From Fischerella sp. JS2 (lineage in GTDB: Bacteria > Cyanobacteriota > Cyanobacteriia > Cyanobacteriales > Nostocaceae): 64,000 nt of DNA. The notes below the pieces were generated by a model, which was not told where the DNA came from, did not search any database, and saw only the letters and a list, made by a program, of their open reading frames with translations. Shown here piece by piece: positions 42,035 to 52,700 of the stretch. Each line of letters begins with the position of its first letter. Positions within the stretch are counted from its first letter, which is position 1. The stretch lies in the NCBI RefSeq assembly GCF_032393985.1, contig NZ_CP135918.1, forward strand, positions 1,488,001 to 1,552,000, read 5' to 3'. The position numbers were made by a program, and so were the translations under genes.

Positions 42035-44705
42035 AAAAGAGTGCAGGACAAGCCGCAGTTGATCCAGGAGTGCGTTGGGGATTTGTAGTGTTGGGGTCAT
42101 AGGCTGTTAGCACTACCTCACCCTTATCATTTAATACCCAGCCTTGGGCGGGGGTAATTTGCTTAGCAGTGGGTTGGATTGTCGGTTGGTTGATAGTTGA
42201 ACTTTGGCTATTGTTACTATTGGTAGATGGCTTGACTAAATCAATATGAACATTGTCGCTGTTGAAGCTTTCATTTGGGCTGGATGGCAAACCGCCTCGT
42301 CCGATGATGGTAAATGAGCTACCAGCACCTTTTTGACAGGGATTTTGAGCGATTTGATCGGTGGGGTCTGTCAGATTTTCTGGTAGTTCAACTAATCCCT
42401 GGCTGGGGTTAACATCTGGGGTGTTAATTTCTACAGTGCCACTCAAGGTGGGATTTTGCTGTGAAATAGCAGTAATATCATTTGTTTGTAATTTACTGGG
42501 GTCTAAATCTTGAGGACGTAACCTTTCAAGCTCTTGCCGACTAAGGGGATTTATGCCAAACAGACCTTGAGTTCTAATCACGATTTTCCCACCGCTACCT
42601 CTGAAAGCATTGGCAGTGATGTCACTATTTTCCAAAGGGAAAGCGACGATGAATGGAGTGTCGATCGTAATATTACCGCCATTTCCACCAGTACCAGTAG
42701 TGCCTGCGGTAGTGGAAATTTGACTGTTATTACGCAATAACAAGAAATCTTGCGCTCGCAGTGCAATATTGCCACCTTTAGCGCTAGCTGTCGTTGCTAA
42801 AAGTAATGCTCCACGATCAAGGGTAATTTTGTCTGCTTGAATTTGCAAGTCTCCTGCGTTTCCTCCTCCTCGACTATCTACCGCAATGCGATTGCCGTCA
42901 GTGATAGCTAACTCAATGGGATTACTAATGATGATACTGCCACCGTTACCTGTGGAGTTAAGTTCTGTAATCGCAAATACCCCGCTGACGGCTCCTTGAT
43001 TTTTAACAACATCACTCAATACATCAGTGTTTCCAGGAGTTGATTTTAGCCGTTGTTCAACTTGGGTGACTCGATTTGCAAAATTAGAATCGCTCCCGGA
43101 TAGCGTAATTTTGTCTGTAACATTAAGCTTGATGTTCCCAGCTTTGCCACTAGTGCGGGTGGTACTGAGCAACTGTCCACCATTGAGCGCTTCAAAGTTT
43201 TTAGCATTAATTGTAATGTCACCCGCATCACTCGTCGAGTTGAAGGTACTGACAATTATAAAAGCACCATCGGTGATGCGAAAATTACTAGTAGTAACAG
43301 TGATATTTCCTGCTGAACCGAATGTCTCTCTTTCAGCAAGCGCCAACAATCCACTAGAAAATCCTGTAGAACCGTATCCAGAAAGTGTGACAGAATCAGA
43401 AGCATTGACTTGAATGTTTCCTGCACTTCCTTGTGCGCCAGGGCGATCTCCAAATGGTCGGAAAAGCGAAGTACTAATTTGAGAGCCATTTGTTACCAAC
43501 AGCGATCCCACTTGGATGTTAATGTTAGATGCCTTACCATTACCTCCAGCCTCCACAATGCCCCTCACTTGAGCGTCATTGGTCAAGGAGAGTGATTTAG
43601 CTGTGATATTAATATCACCTGCATTGCCCCTTCCTCCAGAAAGTATGTTGTTTTCCACTCGGGCATCTAATGAAGCATTAAAGGAGTTAGTATTGATATT
43701 GATATTACCTGTATCGCCAGAGGCATTTGCTACTAATTGCTGATATATTCCAGCACCCAATCCACTTTGCCCAACACCGGAGATATTAAACTCATTAGAT
43801 TTGACTGTAATATCGCCTCCTTTGTTTGTTGCTGTACCTTCAATACCACCAACTAATCGTCCACCATTGGTTGCTGTAAATATATTTGTATTGACTGCTA
43901 TATCTCCTCCCCCGTTTCCCCGCACAGCTACTCGTGCATCATTAGCCAAACTTACATTCGACAACAAAATATTAGAGGGGAAGTTAAGCCTAAATGTATT
44001 ACTATTTGTCTCTAACCCAACTATTCCCGCTTGTGCTAACCCTCCTAACTCGATTCTTCCTCCTGCTGCTGTTAATCTCCCACCATCTAATAAATTAACG
44101 TCACCGCCCACAAGTGCCAGACTATTTCCTTTTTGCACCTGAAGCCCAACAGGATTACCACTGTTATCAACAGCTATAGATTGATTGGTAATACTCTCAG
44201 GATTATCCCGAAATCTCAACCCAATCGGAATATTCACACTTAACACTGGGGATGTTGTCAAATTCGTAGTGCTAAACTCCGCCCCATCACCAAACAACAA
44301 ACTATTAGCCGTTGTCGCAAAAAATGAACCACAGATATTGAGACTGGCATTCGGCCCAAAAACTATCCCTGCTGGGTTAAGTAAAAATAAACTCGCGCTA
44401 CCTTGGGTTCTAATCAAACCATCAATATTAGATATCGCACCACCAGTCACTCGACTGATGATATTTTGCACATCAACAGGATTTTGGAATACCGCCGAAC
44501 CACCATTTGGAACAGAAAATTGGCTAAAGCTGTGAAAAAGGTTTCCTCCAGCTCGATCGCCATTCTCAATAGTAAAATTTGAGCCATCGGGGCTAGTAAC
44601 GGTAGTGGATAAAGTTCCATCGCTTGACACTTGCGCTCTGACGGTATTGATCGATGCAAGACAGCCTAAAGTAACTAGGGGTAAGATGACAAGGAGCGAT
44701 CGCAT
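42033..44705 (-). CDS. Filamentous haemagglutinin-type TpsA exoprotein
   Basis: 890 residues. Signal peptide (LLVILPLVTLGCLASINTVR ending in AQ) followed by the two-partner-secretion domain: FTIENGDRAGGNLFHSFSQF, NIISRVTGGAISNIDG, LFLLNPAGIVFGPNASLNI (NPNGI/NPAGI motif region), then a long beta-helix with repeats rich in GNITVTTSNF, GNININ and GGDITVKSNEF. The C-terminus is Asn/Ser/Pro-rich with a terminal CPALF segment containing a Cys that may be lipidated or anchored. A TpsB (outer-membrane transporter) gene normally accompanies it; none is in the window. Probable adhesin or surface protein. Confidence 0.9.
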   Translation of the reverse strand: MRSLLVILPLVTLGCLASINTVRAQVSSDGTLSTTVTSPDGSNFTIENGDRAGGNLFHSFSQFSVPNGGSAVFQNPVDVQNIISRVTGGAISNIDGLIRTQGSASLFLLNPAGIVFGPNASLNICGSFFATTANSLLFGDGAEFSTTNLTTSPVLSVNIPIGLRFRDNPESITNQSIAVDNSGNPVGLQVQKGNSLALVGGDVNLLDGGRLTAAGGRIELGGLAQAGIVGLETNSNTFRLNFPSNILLSNVSLANDARVAVRGNGGGDIAVNTNIFTATNGGRLVGGIEGTATNKGGDITVKSNEFNISGVGQSGLGAGIYQQLVANASGDTGNININTNSFNASLDARVENNILSGGRGNAGDINITAKSLSLTNDAQVRGIVEAGGNGKASNINIQVGSLLVTNGSQISTSLFRPFGDRPGAQGSAGNIQVNASDSVTLSGYGSTGFSSGLLALAERETFGSAGNITVTTSNFRITDGAFIIVSTFNSTSDAGDITINAKNFEALNGGQLLSTTRTSGKAGNIKLNVTDKITLSGSDSNFANRVTQVEQRLKSTPGNTDVLSDVVKNQGAVSGVFAITELNSTGNGGSIIISNPIELAITDGNRIAVDSRGGGNAGDLQIQADKITLDRGALLLATTASAKGGNIALRAQDFLLLRNNSQISTTAGTTGTGGNGGNITIDTPFIVAFPLENSDITANAFRGSGGKIVIRTQGLFGINPLSRQELERLRPQDLDPSKLQTNDITAISQQNPTLSGTVEINTPDVNPSQGLVELPENLTDPTDQIAQNPCQKGAGSSFTIIGRGGLPSSPNESFNSDNVHIDLVKPSTNSNNSQSSTINQPTIQPTAKQITPAQGWVLNDKGEVVLTAYDPNTTNPQRTPGSTAACPALF

Positions 44706-45294
44706 ATTAATTACTCTACATCTTTACAGTCATATCCTGGATTCCTCTGTTGTTTATTAAACAGCTCTGTGAATCTGAAATTTAATACTCTTAATAATGA
44801 GTAAAAAATATCGAAAAATCATCCTATTTTCCCTACAAAATTGGGGAATTCCCCTAGATATTAAGGTCAATTTTTAGCTATTTTTAAGAGAAACAGTATT
44901 ATTGTTTGTTGTAATTGATAATACGTAAATAATTTGACTATCTCAAGATTAATATTGCCTTAAAGGTGTAAATTTACTCCGTTTAACTACTTATTTGTTC
45001 CAATAATCACGTGATAACTTTCGCAAGGTACTGGCTACCTCACTTTAAAAATCTTTATCTTCTTGAAGATTTCATGAAATATTATCGGTGGCTTCGGTAT
45101 TTTTGGAAGATGTTTGATAACTTTGCATAAAGAATTGTTTAGCAATTGAATAAAATAAATACTCACTTACAAAAATTTTTGACCAAAAATATTTCTGTGA
45201 GTACTCCAGCTTGTGCTGTATTTTTATTCCCATTATGGGTACTCTAAGCACAAGCGCGATCGCGACTAATAATATCGTAACTACCTGGAAGACT
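44706..45294. other. Divergent spacer with leader hairpin
   Basis: 589 bases between the TpsA and UDP-xylose synthase genes. Contains GCTTGTGCT (45209-45217) opposite AGCACAAGC (45247-45255). HIP1-type site at 45256-45266. No gene. Confidence 0.45.
45209..45255 (+). promoter_or_regulatory. Hairpin in the leader of the UDP-xylose synthase gene
   Basis: Perfect 9-base arms with a 29-base loop, 40 bases ahead of the ATG at 45295. Could be a regulatory RNA structure or an operator; no function shown by sequence. Confidence 0.4.
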
Positions 45295-46230
45295 ATGAGA
45301 ATTTTGGTGACGGGCGGTGCTGGGTTTATTGGCTCACATTTAATCGACCGATTAATAACAGAAGGACACGAAGTCATTTGTTTAGATAACTTTTATACAG
45401 GTCATAAGCGCAACATCCTTAAGTGGATGGATCATCCGTATTTTGAATTGATCCGTCATGATATCACTGAACCAATTCGGTTAGAGGTAGATCAAATCTA
45501 CCATTTAGCTTGTCCAGCCTCCCCAGTGCATTACCAATACAACCCCGTCAAAACTGTGAAAACCAACGTTATGGGTACGTTGAATATGTTGGGGTTAGCA
45601 AAGCGGGTGAAAGCACGCTTTTTGTTGGCTTCCACCAGTGAAGTTTACGGCGATCCAGAAGTTCATCCCCAAAACGAAGAGTACAGGGGTAGTGTTAATC
45701 CCATTGGGCTACGTTCATGCTACGACGAAGGCAAGCGTATCGCTGAAACCCTAGCATTTGACTATTACAGACAAAACAAAGTTGATGTTAGAGTTGCTCG
45801 CATCTTTAATACCTACGGACCTCGAATGTTAGAAAATGATGGTCGGGTAGTAAGTAATTTTGTCGTTCAAGCTTTGCGGGGTATTCCTTTAACTGTATAC
45901 GGAGATGGTTCACAAACACGTAGTTTTTGTTACGTATTAGATCTAGTAGAAGGACTGACGCGGCTCATGAATAATGAGTTTATTGGGCCAGTTAATTTAG
46001 GAAATCCTGACGAATACACAATCCTAGAATTAGCTCAGGCTGTGCAAAATCTCGTTAATCCCGATGCACAAATTAAATTTGAGCCACTACCAGCAGATGA
46101 CCCACGCCGCCGTCGCCCTGATATTACTCGAGCGAAGACTTGGTTAAATTGGGAACCTACCGTTCCACTGCAAGAGGGGTTAAAACTGACTGTAGAAGAT
46201 TTCCGCGAACGTATAAAAAATGGTCAATAG
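45295..46230 (+). CDS. uxs: UDP-glucuronate decarboxylase (UDP-xylose synthase)
   Basis: 311 residues from the ATG at 45295; the open frame continues upstream to 45211 but the NAD motif begins right after this ATG ([18 protein letters not shown]). Converts UDP-glucuronate to UDP-xylose with bound NAD+. Short-chain dehydrogenase features: GGAGFIG, YxxxK in [20 protein letters not shown], and [10 protein letters not shown], as in the UXS group. Length matches bacterial UXS (about 311-316). The ugd gene follows 105 bases downstream and makes its substrate. Confidence 0.93.
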   Translation: MRILVTGGAGFIGSHLIDRLITEGHEVICLDNFYTGHKRNILKWMDHPYFELIRHDITEPIRLEVDQIYHLACPASPVHYQYNPVKTVKTNVMGTLNMLGLAKRVKARFLLASTSEVYGDPEVHPQNEEYRGSVNPIGLRSCYDEGKRIAETLAFDYYRQNKVDVRVARIFNTYGPRMLENDGRVVSNFVVQALRGIPLTVYGDGSQTRSFCYVLDLVEGLTRLMNNEFIGPVNLGNPDEYTILELAQAVQNLVNPDAQIKFEPLPADDPRRRRPDITRAKTWLNWEPTVPLQEGLKLTVEDFRERIKNGQ

Positions 46231-46253
46231 TCATTGGTCATTGGTCAATGATC
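46222..46253. repeat. STRR remnant (gtcattg)
   Basis: tggtcaatagtcattggtca and gtcaatgatc units straddling the uxs stop codon. Confidence 0.6.
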
Positions 46254-46335
46254 ATTTGCTTTGAACAAAGGACAAATTAGCGGGAAACTTCTTTTTTGAA
46301 CATCTAACCCCATACAAAGTGAGGAATTAAATAAA

Positions 46336-47727
46336 ATGCGTGTTTGTGTAATTGGTACTGGTTACGTTGGTTTGGTTACAGGTGCTTGCTTGGCCCACAT
46401 TGGTCATGATGTAATTTGCGTAGATAACAACGAAGAGAAAGTTAAGTTAATGAAGTCTGGGCAATCGCCTATTTTTGAGCCTGGGCTGTCAGAAATCATG
46501 CAAAATGCTATCAGTGCTGGTAAAATCCAGTTTACAACCGATCTTGGTGCAGGGGTCAAGCACGGAGAAATTCTATTTATTGCTGTAGGCACACCACCTC
46601 TACCGACTGGTGAAAGTGATACTCGTTATGTAGAAGCTGTGGCTCGTGGTATTGGCACTCACCTTGATGGTGGCTATAAAGTAATTGTCAATAAATCTAC
46701 TGTACCGATTGGTTCTGGGGACTGGGTACGGATGATTGTTCTGGATGGTATTGCTGAACGGCAAAAAACACTCGTACCTGCTGGCGGGATGCGTGATGAT
46801 GAACAATTACCCGAAATTACAGCCCAGTTTGATGTAGTCAGTAACCCAGAATTTTTACGGGAAGGTTCAGCTGTTTATGATACCTTCAACCCAGATCGCA
46901 TTGTTTTAGGTGGCAATAGCTCCAAAGCGATCGCGATGATGGAACAATTATATGCTCCGATTGTGGAGCGTAAATATGCTGAGGATCAGTCTTTACCCCC
47001 AGTACCAGTGTTGGTAACAGATTTGAGTTCAGCAGAAATGATTAAATATGCTGCTAATGCCTTCTTAGCAACCAAGATAAGTTTTATTAACGAAGTTGCT
47101 AACATTTGCGATCGCGTTGGTGCTGATGTTACCCAGGTAGCGAAAGGTATCGGCTTAGACTCTCGGATTGGGAATAAATTCTTGAATGCTGGTATTGGCT
47201 GGGGTGGTTCTTGCTTCCCGAAAGATGTCGCAGCCCTCATTCACACCGCCGATGACTACGGCTATGAAGCCCAGCTACTCAAAGCTGCTGTCAGCGTCAA
47301 CCAACGCCAGCGCTTAATTGCTGTGGAAAAACTCCAACAAGCGCTGAAAATTCTTAAAGGTAAAACTGTGGGACTACTTGGTCTTACCTTTAAACCTGAT
47401 ACTGATGACATGCGCGACGCCCCTGCACTTAATTTAATTGAGCAGCTCAATAGACTAGGAGCAAAAGTCAAAGCATACGACCCGATTGTTTCCCAATCTG
47501 GTTTGCGTGATGGTCTTTCTGGTGTGTTAGTAGAAACCGATCCACAAAGACTAGCTGATGGTTGTGATGCTTTAGTAATTGTAACCGAATGGCAGCAGTT
47601 CAAAACTCTTGACTACGCTCAGATGGCAAAATTAATGAGCCACCCCGTCATGATCGACGGTCGTAACTTCCTCGACCCAGAAATGATGCTGAGGGCTGGC
47701 TTCCAATATATTGGTGTTGGTCGATAA
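46336..47727 (+). CDS. ugd: UDP-glucose 6-dehydrogenase
   Basis: 463 residues. Oxidises UDP-glucose to UDP-glucuronate with two NAD+. NAD motif VIGTGYVGLVTG near residues 5-16, catalytic Cys in GIGWGGSCFPKD (about residue 293), active-site Lys in KYAANAFLATKISFINE and the UDP-binding C-domain GLTFKPDTDDMRDAPA. A GC-rich hairpin terminator follows. Works with the decarboxylase upstream to supply UDP-xylose and UDP-glucuronate for exopolysaccharide. Confidence 0.95.
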   Translation: MRVCVIGTGYVGLVTGACLAHIGHDVICVDNNEEKVKLMKSGQSPIFEPGLSEIMQNAISAGKIQFTTDLGAGVKHGEILFIAVGTPPLPTGESDTRYVEAVARGIGTHLDGGYKVIVNKSTVPIGSGDWVRMIVLDGIAERQKTLVPAGGMRDDEQLPEITAQFDVVSNPEFLREGSAVYDTFNPDRIVLGGNSSKAIAMMEQLYAPIVERKYAEDQSLPPVPVLVTDLSSAEMIKYAANAFLATKISFINEVANICDRVGADVTQVAKGIGLDSRIGNKFLNAGIGWGGSCFPKDVAALIHTADDYGYEAQLLKAAVSVNQRQRLIAVEKLQQALKILKGKTVGLLGLTFKPDTDDMRDAPALNLIEQLNRLGAKVKAYDPIVSQSGLRDGLSGVLVETDPQRLADGCDALVIVTEWQQFKTLDYAQMAKLMSHPVMIDGRNFLDPEMMLRAGFQYIGVGR

Positions 47728-47786
47728 ATAATGTTTCCAAGACTTTTTGTTGTGTGTCTTTGGGAAAAATAAACATTCTTTCCAAC

Positions 47787-47818
47787 ACTCCCATCTCTTT
47801 CAACGAGGTGGGAGTTTT
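47787..47818 (+). terminator. Intrinsic terminator of ugd
   Basis: Arms ACTCCCATCTC (47787-47797) and GAGGTGGGAGT (47805-47815), 11-bp stem with one G-U pair, followed by TTTT. Confident Rho-independent terminator. Confidence 0.9.
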
Positions 47819-47903
47819 AGTTTTTGCAAAGCTAGGTACACCTCGAATAGCCTTCTTGATACCGAGTTGCATTCATAGATATTACCTCATCCCGCCTTGA
47901 GCG

Positions 47904-48033
47904 CACCAAAATCAGCAAGTAGAAATTTACCGAATAGAGCAAAATGTGGAAGTTTTAGAATCTCCTTCCTGCTTGTCACCAGAGGATGTGTTACCTGGAT
48001 TTGTGTTGGAGCTAAAGGGTATTTTAAGCTAAG
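47904..48033 (+). pseudogene. C-terminal remnant of a Uma2-family (DUF820) nuclease gene
   Basis: One frame reads QQVEIYRIEQNVEVLESPSC and LSPEDVLPG, then one extra T near 48000-48003 shifts it, after which GFVLELKGILS continues to a TAA at 48031. This is the usual end of Uma2 proteins (VEIYRxxxxVExLxxPxxLSGEDVLPGFxLDL). Upstream there is a TGA directly before the matching part and no catalytic PD-(D/E)XK half. Clear decayed gene end. Confidence 0.75.
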
Positions 48034-48053
48034 AATTGCAGGCTGTAGGGTAA

Positions 48054-48911
48054 TTGAAAACTGTGTCCAACAACGAACCTCCCCAGCATTTACATTTGTT
48101 TGAAGCAGGATGGGATGGTTTACACCTTCTCTATGAAATAGAACCCGCTAACGATCCCATGCCTGAAGTTTACTTGGGTCAGCATTTTATTATTATTGCT
48201 CTAGATGATTTTCGTGCTAGTTATATGCTGAATGGGCGTTGGCAGCATATTGATTACACTCAAGGTGAAATTGCTATTATCCCGGCTACCCAACTCTTTC
48301 CTCAAGCAAAGGTTGATCGCGAAGTACCATTACTAGAATTGTTTTTGGAACCTGCAAAGCTAGCGCGTGTAGTAGATGAATCAATTGGTGTAGAACAGTT
48401 TGAGCTTTTGCCGCAGTGGCATTTACGTGATCCGTTAATTCAGCATTTAGGCTTGGTGCTAAAAGCGGAACTGGAAACAGGGGGTGCAGACAGTCGGCTT
48501 TATGTAGAGTCAATGACAACAGCCCTTTCCGCACATTTACTGAGGCGATACTCATCTCGCCAAGAGGATATAAAAAGTTATACGGGTGGATTGCCTAAGC
48601 ATAAGCTAAGGGAAGTAGTCAGCTATATTCATGACCATTTAGATGAGAATTTAACTTTAACAGAATTGAGTAACGTAGTTCATATCAGTCCCCATTATTT
48701 TGCTAGTTTATTTAAGCAATCTACAGGACTTTCACCGCATCAGTATGTGATGAAGTGTCGGATTGAAAGAGCAAAGCAATTGTTATTGAAGCGAGAATTG
48801 ACAATTGTGGAAATTTCTCAGCAAGTAGGTTTTCAAAATCAGAGTCATTTTACAAGAGTGTTTCGACAACTAACTAAAACTACACCAAAGGTATACAGAG
48901 ATAAACTCTAA
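48054..48911 (+). CDS. AraC-family transcriptional regulator
   Basis: 285 residues from a TTG at 48054 (GTG at 48063 is the alternative; neither has a strong ribosome-binding site). N-terminal beta-rich ligand domain (about 1-150, with YLGQHFIIIALDDFRASYML and FPQAKVDREVPLLELFLEP). C-terminal pair of HTH motifs: LREVVSYIHDHLDENLTLTE, then LSNVVHISPHYFASLFKQST and VEISQQVGFQNQSHFTRVFR. Likely senses a small molecule. It is 109 bases ahead of the ferric-reductase-like gene, which may be its target. Confidence 0.92.
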   Translation: MKTVSNNEPPQHLHLFEAGWDGLHLLYEIEPANDPMPEVYLGQHFIIIALDDFRASYMLNGRWQHIDYTQGEIAIIPATQLFPQAKVDREVPLLELFLEPAKLARVVDESIGVEQFELLPQWHLRDPLIQHLGLVLKAELETGGADSRLYVESMTTALSAHLLRRYSSRQEDIKSYTGGLPKHKLREVVSYIHDHLDENLTLTELSNVVHISPHYFASLFKQSTGLSPHQYVMKCRIERAKQLLLKRELTIVEISQQVGFQNQSHFTRVFRQLTKTTPKVYRDKL

Positions 48912-49019
48912 GATTGTCGGAAAATCAGAACATTTTTCACAAGTTTAGGTAAGACGCACCTTAAGAGCGATCGCTAAACTTTGTACCTATCAGCAATGTT
49001 GTTTAAGCAGTAGCAAAGC

Positions 49020-49604
49020 ATGAAAAATATACAAGGATGGCGGATTGTTGGTTTTTCTGCGTTGGTAATTGGCACGATGATTGCTGTCATCTGGTTTGTG
49101 CATGGCATAGATGAGCAAGGGATGCGGATGGCAATCCGCGCAACTGCTCGGACATCATGTATTTTATTTCTATGTGCTTTTGTTGCTTCTGCACTTCGCA
49201 GAGTTTGGTCTAATTCATTCAGTACCTGGCTTTTACAAAATCGTCGCTATTTAGGATTATCTTTTGCGGTTTCCCATACTTATCATGCGATCGCTTGGAC
49301 TGGTTTATGGTTTGTTACTTCTGGTGCTTACCCCAAATTTGATCCTTTAGGAATTTTAGGTTATCTTTTCATCGCTGCCATGACTGTAACATCTTTCCAG
49401 CGTCCTGCTGCTTTGTTAGGTCAACGTGCTTGGAAGGTTTTGCACACTGTGGGTATGTATTATTTCTGGCTAGCTTTTACTGTTGAATTTAGTATGAGAA
49501 TTTCCCATTCTGTACTCATATATTTGCCACTAGTAATTTTGCTGGTTTTAGCAATGGTACTGCGTGTAATTACTCCAAGAAGGCAACGGAAATTAGCAAG
49601 TTAA
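49020..49604 (+). CDS. Ferric-reductase-like / MsrQ-like membrane protein
   Basis: 194 residues with about six membrane helices. Heme-ligand-type histidines lie in FAVSHTYHAIAW and WKVLHTVGMYYFW. The fold is that of the ferric reductase-like transmembrane domain; size is close to MsrQ, but no MsrP gene is adjacent and the usual soluble domains are missing. Membrane electron carrier of unknown partner. A dispersed repeat follows at 49702-49761. Confidence 0.8.
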   Translation: MKNIQGWRIVGFSALVIGTMIAVIWFVHGIDEQGMRMAIRATARTSCILFLCAFVASALRRVWSNSFSTWLLQNRRYLGLSFAVSHTYHAIAWTGLWFVTSGAYPKFDPLGILGYLFIAAMTVTSFQRPAALLGQRAWKVLHTVGMYYFWLAFTVEFSMRISHSVLIYLPLVILLVLAMVLRVITPRRQRKLAS

Positions 49605-49701
49605 AGTGAATGAATTGATAATTTTCATGAGCCTTAGGGCTAATAGCTTAAGTCTACTTAAGTTGCCCTTAGGTGGTGTAAGTTAATAATGATGTATTCT
49701 T

Positions 49702-49761
49702 CTTAGTGTCTTGGTGGTAAAAAAATCATCATATTAACTACTAAGTCACAAAGACACAAAG
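49702..49761. repeat. Inverted repeat related to the one after queD
   Basis: Left part CTTAGTGTCTTGGTGGT (49702-49718) and right part actactaagtcacaaagaca (from 49738) are related to the repeat at 18745-18813. Between the ferric-reductase-like and hmpE genes (convergent), so it may end transcription in either direction. Confidence 0.65.
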
Positions 49762-49790
49762 GTGAAAAGCTTATAATTGAGCAAAATTTG

Positions 49791-52700
49791 TTAACTAGCC
49801 ACTAGTTTCTCACCTTTAAGCATCCGCGATGCTGCTTCTAGTAGTGCTTCTTCCAGATAGGGTTTAGTGAAGTAACCACTTGCTCCCAAGCTGATAGCCA
49901 TTTGTCGATGCTTGTCTGCACCTCGTGAGGTGAGCATAGCAATAGGTAAATGATTGAGATTTGGGTCTTTTTGAATACGAGAAAGTAATTCTAGACCATC
50001 GCAACGCGGCATTTCAATGTCACAGAATACAAGGTCACAAGGCAAACCAGAACGTAGTTTATCCCAAGCTTCTTGGCCATCACGTGCCTGTTCTACCCGA
50101 TAACCCGCTTTATTAAAGGTTAAAGAAAGCAACTCTCTAACTGTAATTGAGTCATCAACAATTAGGACTGTTGGATCAATCGTAGTTGCTGTTGTATCTG
50201 GCTGAGTTGGAGCTGCTTTTTGAGTTAAGATACTGAGTGTATTTTGTTTAGAAGTTCTTCCTTGGAAGATATCGATAATTTCTAGGACATCAGCAATTGG
50301 CATAATTCGACCATCACCCAAGACAGTAGCACCAGCTACGCCAATTGGTTTGGGGGCGGGGCCTTCAAACTGTTTAATGACAATTTCTTGTTCGCTCAAC
50401 ACTTGGTCAACCTGTAAGGCGACTAGCGTATTTGCTGATCGCACTACAACCACGGAAATCATATCATCGTCTCGATTACCGCCATAAACGTTACCCCGGC
50501 TGAGTTGACGATTGAAAGTTAAAAGTTCTTTTAAAGGTTTGAATGACAGCATCCGATCACGCCAAGGAATGAGTTTTTCACCTGCATCACCCTCTTGAAT
50601 ATTTTTTATAGGTATATCTAGGGTATCTTCCACGCCATCCATTGGGAAGGCAATCCTGGCTTTATCAGAAACACAGCACAGAGCTTTGCAAATACTGAGG
50701 GTTAATGGTAAACGAATAGTAAAGGTAGTACCTTTGTCAATCGCAGAGTCAACAGAAATCACCCCCCGGATTTCACTGATTTTTGTGCGAACTACGTCTA
50801 AACCAATACCACGACCAGCTAAGTCATCAGCTTGATCTTTGGTACTAAAACCTGGTTGGAACAGTAGGTCATAAACCTCAGCGTGGGAAATTGTTTGAGC
50901 TTCGGTGGGAGTGATTAAACCGACCCTGATTGCCTTTGCTTTCACCCCATTTGAATTAATCCCAGCACCGTCATCACTAACGGAAATTACGGTTTGATTC
51001 CCTTGATGAAAAGCACAAACGGTAATGGTTCCCACAGGGGATTTACCTTTAGCTTGGCGTTCCTCTGATGTTTCGATCCCGTGAGCGATCGCATTATTAA
51101 GCAAATGCGTTAGGGGTGTTTTGAGGTGTTCTAAAATCATCTTGTCAATCAGGGTGTCTCGACCTTGAACGACTAACTTTACTTGCTTACCATACTTGAT
51201 TGAGTTGTCGCGCACACCTCGCGGTAATAAATCAGTAGCCTGGGAAAAAGGCTCCATTCGCGCTCTTGTCAGTCCCTCTTGCAGTTGTCCTGTTACCTGT
51301 CGAAATTGTCGTGCAACACGTTCGGTTTCTTCGGTGACAAAATCAATATCACTTGCAGACTCCCGCACCCGAACGATCAGTTCAATCATTTCTTGGGACA
51401 GGGTGTGGAAAGGTGTGAAGCGATCCATTTCTAGTTCGCTAAAACCCCTGTCTGTATCTGAATGACCAAAATTGCTGTTTTTGCGGCTAGCTAACAAAGA
51501 TGCTTCTAGTAGCGATCGCTCATACAATTCCTGCATTCTTGCTCCCACATCCGAGAGTTGTTGTACCTGATGCAGTAGATTATCTAATGACTGGCGCAAA
51601 CGTTCCTGATCTTGCTCTAGGGTATTGCGATTGACGACCAACTCCCCAACTAAATTACTTAGATCATCCAGATGTTTGACAGGTACTTTCATTAACTGCT
51701 CAAATCTGGAAGCATTCCAACCAGAGTTGCGTCCACCCGAGAAATTGACTGTAGTGGGTGTGACTGCTCCCCCTACCATCCCTTCTAATTCTTTAAATTC
51801 ATTCTCAATCTCTGGGGAGAAAATTTGGTTGCTACTATCTTTTGTAGAATAAAGTGGAGTTGATTGTTCAGCTACGACCGCATCTTCATCTTGCTCCCAA
51901 GCTAGCATTTCTTCTAAGGCAGCAAATTCAATATCTGGAATTTTGGAAGTATGAGTGTCTGATGATATTTCTTGTTTAAGTAAATCATCCAAATCAGCAA
52001 ACGTATTTTCTGCAAAAGCATCAATGTCTAATTCTGTTTCTTCAATTGAATTCGCAGCAAAAAACGCCTCTTGAGGTTGTTCTGTGTCTCCAGAATCCGC
52101 AATTATTTCCTCATGAGCGAAGCTAGAATCTTGCACCTGTAATTCAGAATCTGTAATTCCCAATTGCGAATGGTTTTGTTCATCTTCCTGGTTGATTTCT
52201 TCGGGGTGGAAAGTTAATATTGATTCACTAGATTCTGCTATAGTCTCTTGATTTTTACCCAGCAAATTCACTTTTGTATCTTCCTGGAATGCAGGAGATG
52301 TACTAACATCTGCAACACTTGTATCTGCTGAATCTGTTGTAGAGGATACATCATCCGCTATATTTTGCTGTGGGAAGGCAAAAGGATTATCTATACTATC
52401 AACTTGCAACTTATGAGTATCTGGTGTTGACAAATCATTAAATAAAACTTCTAGATTGTCGTTGCTATCCTCTTCTAGTTTGATTGCGTCTAACCAGTTA
52501 ATTTCTTGCTCAGTACTTAGTTGATGTAAATCGAAAGCTTGTATTTCTGTAGGAAAATTAGTAAATTCTGGAGTGAATTCTAGAGCTTCTGATAATTGCG
52601 AAAGATCACGAATTTCCTGAGGTGACAATTCTTCATCGACAGGATATGAATTGTGAGATTCATTTGCTATTAATTCCGCAAAGAAATCATCATCACTAGT

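Noticed and set aside
43027-44535. Plus-strand ORFs of 113-128 residues inside the haemagglutinin gene
   Set aside because: Antisense shadows of a repeat-rich gene; no ribosome-binding sites and hydrophobic low-complexity products.
45211-45294. N-terminal extension of the UDP-xylose synthase
   Set aside because: The NAD motif starts right at the ATG at 45295, and the upstream part contains the hairpin and lacks family similarity.
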